A stretch of 6,021 nt of DNA. Origin: Bacteroidota bacterium (GTDB lineage Bacteria > Bacteroidota > Ignavibacteria > UBA10030 > UBA8401). The stretch is taken from positions 1-6,021 of the forward strand of contig JAVBYA010000506.1 in the NCBI GenBank assembly GCA_030824295.1, written 5' to 3'. This document shows, in pieces, positions 1 through 5,286 of the stretch (position 1 is the first letter of the stretch; every line of letters starts with the position of its first letter). Position numbers and translations under genes: made by a program. The notes under the pieces were generated by a model. The model was not told the DNA's origin, did not search any database, and was given only the letters and a program-made list of their open reading frames with translations.

Positions 1-1206
1 GCCTCCAACATCGCCGGGGATGTGGACACGCTCGTCTACTCGTCCGCCGTCATCAATGACAATCCCGAAGTGCAGGAAGCGATCCGCCGGAAGATCCCCA
101 TCGTCCGCCGCGCCGAGATGCTCGCGGAAGTGATGCGTCTGAAGTACGGCATCGGCATCGCCGGTACGCACGGCAAGACCACCACCACCTCCATGACAAG
201 TCTCGTGCTGATGGAAGGGGGACTCGATCCGACGGTGATCGTCGGCGGTAAACTGAGCGGTCTCGGCGGCACGAACGCACGCCTCGGTAAAGGGGAGTTC
301 ATCGTGGTGGAAGCGGACGAGTTCGACCGTTCCTTCCTCTCGCTCACTCCTGCTATCGCTGTGATGACGACGCTCGAAACGGACCATCTGGACTGTTACC
401 GCGATCTGGAGGACATCAAAGGGGCGTTCATCCAGTTCGCCAACAAGGTGCCGTTCTACGGCTTCATCGTCCTCAATCTGGACGAGCCGGCGCTGCAGGA
501 CATCCTGCCGCAGCTCAGCAAGAAGAAGATCATCACGTATGGTCTGCAGTCCCCGCAGGCGGACGTGCAGGCGGTCGATATCCAGCACAAAGCGAATACG
601 ACCACCTTCACTGTCGTGCAGGGGAATGCGGAACTCGGACAGATCACACTCCAGATCCCCGGCAAACATAATGTGCAGAATGCCCTTGCGGCCGTGGCGG
701 TGGGATTGAACCTCGGCGTTCCGTTCGAAAAGGTGAAGGCCGGCATCGAGCGTTTCACCGGCGTCTACCGGCGCTGGGAGAAGAAAGGGGAGGCGAACGG
801 CATCACGGTGTACGACGACTATGCGCACCATCCCACAGAATGCAAAGCGACACTCAGCGGCGTGAAGTCCGGCTGGCGCAACCGCGTGGTCTGCGTCTTC
901 CAGCCCCATCTCTTCTCCCGCACCCGCGACTTCTATGAGGATTTCGGGAAAGCATTCCTCTTCGCCGATGTTCTGGTGGTGACGGATGTCTATCCGGCGC
1001 GCGAGGAACCGATCCAGGGGGTCACCGGTGAACTGATCGTGAATGCAGCGAAACAATACGGACACAAGGAAGCGCATTACGTGCAGGACAAGAAGAATGT
1101 CCCTGCCTATTTGAAACAGATCACCAAGAGCGGCGATATCGTCATCACCATGGGTGCCGGCGATATCTGGAAGTTCGGCGAACAGTTCCTGAAGGAAGCG
1201 AAGTAA
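1..1206 (+). CDS. murC: UDP-N-acetylmuramate--L-alanine ligase, 5'-truncated by window
   Basis: Cytoplasmic Mur ligase that joins L-alanine to UDP-N-acetylmuramate using ATP, the first step of the peptidoglycan stem peptide. The frame is open from base 1 (first codons read A-S-N-I-A-G-D) and ends at TAA 1204-1206, giving 401 visible codons. By recall of E. coli MurC, about 65 N-terminal residues with the UDP-binding Rossmann start are missing. An in-frame GTG at 22 is internal, not the start. Seen in window codon numbering: ATP P-loop GTHGKTTTT (55-63); EADEFDRS (104-111), matching the family's EADESD; LETDHLD (125-131) with the metal/ATP-site His; PGKHNVQNA (220-228); YDDYAHHPTE (271-280); FQPHLFSRTRD (300-310); GAGDIWK (385-391). 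All three Mur ligase domains are therefore represented and no frameshift is visible. The stop lies 3 nt before ftsQ, so the two are almost certainly co-transcribed. MurD or Mpl are less likely because the YAHHPTE and FQPHxFSRT motifs fit MurC. Confidence 0.97.
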   Translation, partial: ASNIAGDVDTLVYSSAVINDNPEVQEAIRRKIPIVRRAEMLAEVMRLKYGIGIAGTHGKTTTTSMTSLVLMEGGLDPTVIVGGKLSGLGGTNARLGKGEFIVVEADEFDRSFLSLTPAIAVMTTLETDHLDCYRDLEDIKGAFIQFANKVPFYGFIVLNLDEPALQDILPQLSKKKIITYGLQSPQADVQAVDIQHKANTTTFTVVQGNAELGQITLQIPGKHNVQNALAAVAVGLNLGVPFEKVKAGIERFTGVYRRWEKKGEANGITVYDDYAHHPTECKATLSGVKSGWRNRVVCVFQPHLFSRTRDFYEDFGKAFLFADVLVVTDVYPAREEPIQGVTGELIVNAAKQYGHKEAHYVQDKKNVPAYLKQITKSGDIVITMGAGDIWKFGEQFLKEAK

Positions 1207-1209
1207 CGC

Positions 1210-1998
1210 ATGGCGGAACGCACGGACATCGGTACCGCTTCGGATGACGGTTCGGAACAAACGCACGGCAAACGGGTCTACGTGTACTTCGTTCTGCTCG
1301 CACTGCTCGTGCTGGTGGCTGCCGGACTGAAGACGCGGTGGCAGCGGTACACGCCGGTGAAGCAGGTGGTGGTGGAAGGGACGAGCGTCCTCTCCCGCGA
1401 GGAGATCGTACGGCTGATGAACCTGCAGACCACGCAGCCGATGTACGACATCGATCTCACGTCCGTTCAGCGGAACATCATGACGAACAGTTTCATCCAG
1501 AGCGCCGTCATCCAGCGCGATCCCCCGGCCGCGCTCCGCGTGACCGTGGTGGAACGGAAACCGGCCGCGATCCTGAACGCCGGCGAGCTCTATTATCTCT
1601 CGGAGGACGGCACCGTGCTGCCGTACATCGCGTCGGAAGAGACGTACGACATCCCGGTGATCAGCGGATTGGATTCCGTGAAAGGGATCAAAGCGGGACA
1701 GAAACTGCAGCATGCGGATGTGCAGGAAGCATTGCAGATCATCACTGCCAGCAAATATACCAGCAAGGAACTCTTCCACACCATCTCGGAGATCCGGCTG
1801 CGGAAAGGGAAGGATCTGGTGCTCTACTCCTTCGAGACCGGCGTCCCGATCATCTTCGGTAAAGGGGATGCGGTGAAGAAGATGGTGAAGCTCGATGCGT
1901 TCTGGCAGCAGTTCATGCAGGGGGGCGCTTCGCCGGACATCCAGTATATCGACATCCGTTTCGACGATCAGGTCGTCGTGTCACGGAAGGACTCGTAG
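1210..1998 (+). CDS. ftsQ: Cell division protein FtsQ/DivIB
   Basis: Bitopic inner-membrane divisome protein that in known systems links FtsB/FtsL and the septal synthase to the early ring. The 262-residue product has a short charged cytoplasmic N-terminus (1-22) and one hydrophobic segment at about 23-40 (VYVYFVLLALLVLVAAGL). A POTRA domain follows at about 49-118, starting PVKQVVVEGTSVLSREEI and ending in the family-typical VTVVERKPAAI. The beta domain runs from about 125 (YYLSEDGTVLP) to IQYIDIRFDDQVVV near 244-257. Length is near the family's usual 250-290. The ATG follows the murC stop by 3 nt, and a purine-rich AAGGAAG (1192-1198) inside murC can serve as its ribosome binding site. Sequence conservation in this family is low, so the call rests on architecture plus position between murC and ftsA. 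No murB or ddl gene intervenes. Confidence 0.93.
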   Translation: MAERTDIGTASDDGSEQTHGKRVYVYFVLLALLVLVAAGLKTRWQRYTPVKQVVVEGTSVLSREEIVRLMNLQTTQPMYDIDLTSVQRNIMTNSFIQSAVIQRDPPAALRVTVVERKPAAILNAGELYYLSEDGTVLPYIASEETYDIPVISGLDSVKGIKAGQKLQHADVQEALQIITASKYTSKELFHTISEIRLRKGKDLVLYSFETGVPIIFGKGDAVKKMVKLDAFWQQFMQGGASPDIQYIDIRFDDQVVVSRKDS

Positions 1999-2041
1999 GA
2001 GATACCGAACGGGTCGCAACAGCAGCACAGGAACAGAGGAC

Positions 2042-2048
2042 AAAAGGA
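2042..2048 (+). promoter_or_regulatory. Ribosome binding site that fixes the ftsA start
   Basis: AAAAGGA lies 5 nt before ATG 2054. The reading frame is open further upstream to a GTG at 1895 inside ftsQ, but that extension is Arg/Ser-rich low-quality sequence overlapping ftsQ. The FtsA fold begins immediately after Met 2054, so this site decides the start. Confidence 0.75.
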
Positions 2049-2053
2049 AAAGA

Positions 2054-3295
2054 ATGAACGAGCATATTTACGTTGGATTGGACATCGGAACGACCAAGAT
2101 CTGTGCGATCGTCGCATCGGTCAGCGCGAACAAAGAGATCAACATCCTCGGCATCGGCCGCAGCAAATCAGAAGGCCTTACCCGCGGCGTCATCACTCAT
2201 ATCGAACGGACGGTCGAATCGATCCGTGCAGCGGTCCGTGATGCGGAAGCACAGTCCGGCGTGAAGATCCAGTCGGTCGTGGCAGGCATCGCCGGCGACC
2301 ATATCCAGAGCTTCCAGAGCCGCGGCGTCGTTGCCATCAGCGGTGCGGACCAGGAGATCACCCAGGCCGATGTGAACCGCCTGATCGAGGATACCAAGAA
2401 GATCGCACTGCCGTCCGACAGGAAGATCCTGCACGTGATCCCGCAGGAGTTCATCGTGGACGGACAGGATGGTGTCTATGAACCGGTCGGCATGTCCGGC
2501 GTCCGCATGGAAGCGACCGTGCATATCATCACCGGACTCGTCACCGCCACGCAGAACATCATCCGCTGCGTGCAGCGTGCGGAAGTGAACGTGAGCGACA
2601 TCGTACTGGAACCGTTCGCCTCGAGCGATGCGGTGCTGGACGGCGAGGAGAAAGAGGTCGGTGTGGTGCTGATCGATATCGGCGGCGGAACGACCGATCT
2701 TGCGGTCTTTGCGGACCGCACCATTCGTCACACCGCGGTCATCGGCATCGCCGGCAGCAAGGTCACAGACGATATCCGCCGCGGCCTCGGCATCCTCTCC
2801 AACCACGCGGAAGAGATCAAATTGAAATACGGCCACGCACATATGGCTTCCATCGCAGATAATCATCCGTTCACCATCCCCGGTATCGGCGGACGCGACC
2901 CGATGAACATCGATACGCAGATGCTCTGCCAGATCATCCAGCCGCGCATGGAGGAGATCCTGGAGATCGCCGCGCTGGAGATCAAGCGTTCCGGCTATCA
3001 GAAGCATCTCTCGGCCGGTGTCGTGCTGACCGGCGGCGGTGCGCTCGTGAAAGGGACGGCGGACCTCGCACGCGAAGTGCTCGGCATGCCGGTGAAGATC
3101 GGCATCCCGCGCGGTTTTCGCGGCGGATTCGTGCGCGAGATCGAGAACCCCATGTACGCCACCGGTGTCGGGCTCGTCCTGCACGCCATCAAGAGCCGTG
3201 CGCACGGCACCGCCTCCAACATCCCCGAACCGAAGGTGCGCGGAGATAAACGCAACATCTTCGACAAGATGAAGGGGTGGTTCGATGAGCTGTAG
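2054..3295 (+). CDS. ftsA: Cell division protein FtsA, actin-like Z-ring membrane anchor
   Basis: Cytoplasmic actin/Hsp70-superfamily ATPase that tethers FtsZ filaments to the inner membrane and recruits later divisome proteins. The product has 413 residues, close to E. coli FtsA (about 420). Seen: phosphate-1 motif VGLDIGTTK (7-15); the FtsA-specific 1C (SHS2) region at about 85-160, between GIAGDHIQSF and the EATVHIITG stretch; phosphate-2 motif IDIGGGTTDLAVF (207-219); the adenosine-site motif VVLTGGGA (323-330). The C-terminal amphipathic helix NIFDKMKGWFDEL (401-413) is the membrane-targeting sequence. The start at 2054 puts GLDIGTT seven residues in, as in homologues, and is backed by AAAAGGA 5 nt upstream. 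The 55-nt gap after ftsQ holds no other gene. The gene ends at TAG 3293-3295, five bases before an array of 7-bp repeats. No damage is visible. Confidence 0.97.
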   Translation: MNEHIYVGLDIGTTKICAIVASVSANKEINILGIGRSKSEGLTRGVITHIERTVESIRAAVRDAEAQSGVKIQSVVAGIAGDHIQSFQSRGVVAISGADQEITQADVNRLIEDTKKIALPSDRKILHVIPQEFIVDGQDGVYEPVGMSGVRMEATVHIITGLVTATQNIIRCVQRAEVNVSDIVLEPFASSDAVLDGEEKEVGVVLIDIGGGTTDLAVFADRTIRHTAVIGIAGSKVTDDIRRGLGILSNHAEEIKLKYGHAHMASIADNHPFTIPGIGGRDPMNIDTQMLCQIIQPRMEEILEIAALEIKRSGYQKHLSAGVVLTGGGALVKGTADLAREVLGMPVKIGIPRGFRGGFVREIENPMYATGVGLVLHAIKSRAHGTASNIPEPKVRGDKRNIFDKMKGWFDEL

Positions 3296-3299
3296 TAAA

Positions 3300-3334
3300 A
3301 GCAGATTTTAGACATCAGATATCAGATATCAGAG
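3300..3334 (+). repeat. Left period-7 repeat array, consensus ATCAGAT
   Basis: Five consecutive 7-bp units: agcagat, tttagac, atcagat, atcagat, atcagag. The array begins just after the ftsA stop and ends 16 nt before the four-helix bundle ATG. The consensus is the reverse complement of the repeat in the array downstream of that gene, so the two arrays face each other. The units are seen directly; the function is unknown. Confidence 0.8.
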
Positions 3335-3350
3335 TGAGCAAGAAGCACAG

Positions 3351-3704
3351 ATGCACAATTTCCGGAAACTTAATGTCTACGAGAAGGCGATCGAAGCAGG
3401 GTGTGATGTGCGAAGTATGTTAAGATCGTTCCCAAAAGAAGAGATGTTTGCACTATCGCAGCAGTTTCGGAGGGCTGTTGACTCCATTGCGCTGAATATT
3501 GCCGAAGGCGCCGGGAACAATTCGGAAAAAGAGTTCTCACGGTTTTTGGAGTATTCGATCCGCTCCGCTTATGAGTGTATCTGTTGTTTGGACATTGCGT
3601 TGAAGAATTCGTTCATCGCTCAAGACGTCTACGACCGGCTCTATTCCAGAATCGATGAGATCATCGCAATGCTCATCGGGCTTCAACGGAAAATAAAGGG
3701 ATGA
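3351..3704 (+). CDS. Four-helix bundle protein (S23 / 23S rRNA IVP family)
   Basis: A 117-residue all-helical protein of the family first seen encoded inside 23S rRNA intervening sequences (S23 ribosomal protein/IVP), structurally related to the Avd accessory protein of diversity-generating retroelements. Its cellular role is not established. Seen: N-terminal FRKLNVYEKAIE, like the family's F..L.vw..A; the core motif QQFRRAVDSIALNIAEGAGN (37-56), matching QlrRAa.Si..NIAEG; then EFSRFLEYSIRSAYE (61-75) and two more helices to residue 117. Length is typical (about 115-130). ATG 3351 has only a weak purine-rich stretch (AAGAAG, 3340-3345) upstream. By my count GC is 165/354, about 47%, against roughly 60% in sampled ftsZ and murC lines, suggesting separate origin. 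It is the only non-division gene between ftsA and ftsZ and is flanked by inverted repeat arrays. No rRNA sequence surrounds it, so it is a stand-alone member. Family call is firm; function is not. Confidence 0.92.
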   Translation: MHNFRKLNVYEKAIEAGCDVRSMLRSFPKEEMFALSQQFRRAVDSIALNIAEGAGNNSEKEFSRFLEYSIRSAYECICCLDIALKNSFIAQDVYDRLYSRIDEIIAMLIGLQRKIKG

Positions 3705-3711
3705 TTGCTTT

Positions 3712-3781
3712 GTCTAATGTCTGTTGTCTGTAATCTGTTGTCTGTAATCTGTCATTCATCATCTGTCATCTGAAATCTGTT
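3712..3781 (+). repeat. Right period-7 repeat array, consensus RTCTGWN
   Basis: Ten uninterrupted 7-bp units: gtctaat, gtctgtt, gtctgta, atctgtt, gtctgta, atctgtc, attcatc, atctgtc, atctgaa, atctgtt. Only the seventh lacks the TCTG/TCTA core. It starts 7 nt after the four-helix bundle stop and is the reverse complement in sense of the left array. TGTCTAA (3711-3717) is an exact inverted match to TTAGACA (3308-3314). It fills most of the untranslated space before ftsZ. The remainder, 3782-3821, is AT-rich without a convincing promoter. Confidence 0.82.
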
Positions 3782-3821
3782 CAATTTTTATTTTTAACAA
3801 TCAATCCACCTACAACTTACT

Positions 3822-3828
3822 AAAGGAG
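3822..3828 (+). promoter_or_regulatory. Strong ribosome binding site of ftsZ
   Basis: AAAGGAG sits 5 nt before ATG 3834. It is the best Shine-Dalgarno match in the window, clearly stronger than those before the four-helix bundle gene and the gene at 5287. This fits a highly translated structural protein. Confidence 0.85.
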
Positions 3829-3833
3829 TCACC

Positions 3834-5021
3834 ATGGCTATCGAATTCGACACCCCTTCCGAGAATGGCGCAAAGATCCGCATCGTCGGCGTCGGCGGCG
3901 GCGGGACCAACGCGGTCCACAGTATGATCACGCGCGGACTCAGCGGCGTGGACTTTGTGGCGATCAACACGGATGTGCAGGCGCTCGATCGCAATTCCTC
4001 CACCTCCAAGATCCGCATCGGCAAGAACCTCACACGCGGCCTCGGTGCCGGCGCGGACCCCAGCGTCGGACAGCGCGCAGCGGAAGAGGACAAGGACGAG
4101 ATCGCACGCGTGCTGGCGAACAGCGATATGGTGTTCGTCACCGCAGGTATGGGCGGCGGCACCGGCACCGGCGCAGCGCCGGTCGTGGCCAATGTAGCGA
4201 AGAGCCTCGGCGCACTGGTGGTCGGCATCGTGACCAAGCCGTTCACGCACGAAGGAAAGAAGCGCATGGCGCAGGCGGAGTACGGTATCGAAGAACTGCG
4301 CAAGCATGTCGATACGCTCATCATCATCCCGAACCAGCGTCTGCTGACCATCGTGGACAAAGCCACGCCGATCTCGCAGGCGTTCGAAGTGGCGAACAGC
4401 GTCCTCTACAATGCAACACGCGGTATCTCGGACATCATCACCGTTCCGGGACTTGTCAACCGTGACTTCGCCGATGTGAAACGCGTGATGCGCGATATGG
4501 GTGATGCGCTCATGGGGACCGGTATCGCCACAGGCGAGAACCGTGCGACCGAAGCGGCGAACATCGCCATCTCCAGTCCGCTGCTGGAAGGGGTGGACAT
4601 CAAGGGGGCACAGAAACTGCTCGTCAACATCACCGGCGGTCAGAACCTTTCCATTCAGGAGTACGACGAAGCGATCGCTATCATCTCCGAAGCCGCCGGC
4701 AACGATGCCGAAGTGCTCGCGGGTGTAGTGGTGGACAACAACCTGACCGAAGAGATCATGGTCACGGTCATTGCGACCGGATTCAACAAGAAGGTCGTTC
4801 CGCAGCAGCAGCAGGACCGCTTCGCGCCGAACCGTGCACGCGGTATCCAGGTGGATCACATCCCGTCCGGCGCACGTGATCTGCAGAAGTTCGATACACC
4901 CACCTATCTCCGCCGAGGACTTGCGGTCAACCCGCTCGTTCCGCAGGATGAAGTGAAGGTGCATCAGATCGAACAGCAGGATCTCGACAAACCGGCGTTC
5001 CTTCGCAGGATCATGGACTGA
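3834..5021 (+). CDS. ftsZ: Cell division protein FtsZ, tubulin-like GTPase
   Basis: Cytoplasmic tubulin homologue whose GTP-dependent filaments form the Z-ring. The product is 395 residues, typical length. Seen: first glycine loop VGVGGGGTNAV (18-28); NTD (45-47) in AINTDVQAL; tubulin signature GGGTGTG (107-113); PFTHEGKKR (136-144); T7 synergy loop GLVNRDFADV (206-215) with catalytic Asp211 and Asp214 by alignment to E. coli Asp209/Asp212. A short variable linker (about 321-383) starts with a Gln run (PQQQQD). The C-terminal conserved peptide DKPAFLRR (385-392) is the docking site for FtsA. ATG 3834 is fixed by AAAGGAG 5 nt upstream and by conserved distance to the glycine loop. Unlike the usual tight ftsA-ftsZ coupling, 538 nt separate the genes, filled by a four-helix bundle gene and repeat arrays, so ftsZ may depend on its own promoter or on readthrough. 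No defect is visible. Confidence 0.98.
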   Translation: MAIEFDTPSENGAKIRIVGVGGGGTNAVHSMITRGLSGVDFVAINTDVQALDRNSSTSKIRIGKNLTRGLGAGADPSVGQRAAEEDKDEIARVLANSDMVFVTAGMGGGTGTGAAPVVANVAKSLGALVVGIVTKPFTHEGKKRMAQAEYGIEELRKHVDTLIIIPNQRLLTIVDKATPISQAFEVANSVLYNATRGISDIITVPGLVNRDFADVKRVMRDMGDALMGTGIATGENRATEAANIAISSPLLEGVDIKGAQKLLVNITGGQNLSIQEYDEAIAIISEAAGNDAEVLAGVVVDNNLTEEIMVTVIATGFNKKVVPQQQQDRFAPNRARGIQVDHIPSGARDLQKFDTPTYLRRGLAVNPLVPQDEVKVHQIEQQDLDKPAFLRRIMD

Positions 5022-5034
5022 CAACGGATGCGGC

Positions 5035-5089
5035 AAAAAAGTTCCCTGTTGTCTCCCGGTTTCAAAAATAAAGGAGACAGCAGGGACTT
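5035..5089 (-). terminator. Long hairpin with T6 tail facing the - strand
   Basis: Bases 5044-5056 pair with 5073-5085 (13 pairs, one G-U) around a 16-nt loop. Past a bulged T at 5043, 5039-5042 can also pair with 5086-5089. Read on the - strand, the stem runs into TTTTTT (5040-5035), the form of an intrinsic terminator. On the + strand the tail is CTTCGTTCC, a poor terminator. No - strand gene is visible upstream of it within 5090-5286, so it may serve an antisense or small transcript, or act as a 3' stabilising structure on the ftsZ mRNA. Confidence 0.5.
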
Positions 5090-5106
5090 CGTTCCTCAGA
5101 GATCGC

Positions 5107-5138
5107 GGCATTGCTATTATGTTGTAATTAGCGATGTT
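5107..5138. other. Weak hairpin in the ftsZ 3' intergenic region
   Basis: Bases 5109-5116 (CATTGCTA) pair with 5129-5136 (TTAGCGAT/G side), with one G-U wobble, extended outward by two G-U pairs and inward past a T-T mismatch. The sequence CGGCATT occurs at 5106-5112 and again at 5140-5146 as a direct repeat straddling the hairpin. It lies between two stronger hairpins. Stability looks modest and no known RNA family is recognised. Confidence 0.3.
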
Positions 5139-5168
5139 ACGGCATTCAAATAAGAAATCACCTCAGTA

Positions 5169-5208
5169 AAACGCCCTATCAATTTCTTGGTAGGGCGTTT
5201 GCATTTTT
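5169..5208 (+). terminator. Rho-independent terminator of the ftsZ transcript
   Basis: Bases 5169-5180 (AAACGCCCTATC) pair with 5189-5200 (GGTAGGGCGTTT): twelve pairs including one T-G, with an 8-nt loop. The stem ends in TTT followed by GCATTTTT to 5208. The GC-rich core and U-rich tail make this the best + strand terminator after ftsZ, 147 nt past its stop. The A-rich left foot means it could work weakly on the - strand too. Confidence 0.8.
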
Positions 5209-5227
5209 AAAAAGAAAACCCATTAGC

Positions 5228-5255
5228 TTGACATTTTGGTCGAAAATGATAACAT
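5228..5255 (+). promoter_or_regulatory. Candidate sigma-70-type promoter for the gene at 5287
   Basis: A perfect TTGACA (5228-5233), a 16-nt spacer, then TAACAT (5250-5255, 4 of 6 to TATAAT) preceded by TGA (5247-5249), the extended -10 form TGn. A start near 5262 would leave a leader of about 25 nt before ATG 5287. It lies just after the ftsZ terminator in an AT-rich stretch, where a new transcription unit should begin. If the host uses the Bacteroidia-specific promoter code this match could be less meaningful. Confidence 0.55.
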
Positions 5256-5269
5256 TCGCATACCAAAAT
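5233..5269. repeat. Inverted repeat overlapping the promoter, possible operator
   Basis: ATTTTGGT (5233-5240) and ACCAAAAT (5262-5269) are an exact 8-bp inverted pair separated by 21 bases. They bracket the -10 element: the left arm abuts the -35 and the right arm covers the expected transcription start. This geometry would suit a dimeric repressor, but arms this AT-rich can occur by chance. Confidence 0.35.
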
Positions 5270-5286
5270 TGTAAAGAAAATCCTTT

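Larger units (their letters stand above)
3300..3781 (+). other. Candidate inserted cassette: four-helix bundle gene between inverted 7-bp arrays
   Basis: This segment interrupts the ftsA-ftsZ junction. It contains one lower-GC gene and is bounded on both sides by period-7 arrays in opposite orientation. Aligning the reverse complement of 3317-3334 (18 bases) with 3762-3779 gives 15 of 18 identities, so the ends of a transcript could pair and enclose the gene. No transposase is present and I could not find a clear target-site duplication at the outer edges. Calling it a cassette is an inference from the symmetry, composition and unusual location. Confidence 0.4.

Noticed and set aside
1895..2053. 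N-terminal extension of ftsA from an upstream GTG
   Set aside because: It overlaps the end of ftsQ, encodes Arg/Ser-rich sequence unlike FtsA, and the actin fold with its ribosome binding site starts at 2054.
2168..3205. Long - strand open frame opposite ftsA (345 codons)
   Set aside because: It is His/Asp/Arg-rich shadow sequence produced by the codon bias of ftsA on the other strand, with no recognisable motif.
3351..3704. Diversity-generating retroelement, since Avd shares the four-helix fold
   Set aside because: No reverse transcriptase or template/variable repeat pair is present in the window, and the NIAEG motif fits the general S23 family.
3300..3781. CRISPR array
   Set aside because: The repeats are 7 bp, contiguous and without spacers, so this is tandem repeat sequence.
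3782..3821. ftsZ promoter in the AT-rich stretch before its ribosome binding site
   Set aside because: No acceptable -35/-10 pair nor a Bacteroidia-type TAnnTTTG element with its upstream partner could be found; low AT-rich complexity alone is not evidence.
3810..5111. Long - strand open frame opposite ftsZ (433 codons)
   Set aside because: It mirrors the confirmed ftsZ gene, has no family features and its composition is that of an antisense shadow.
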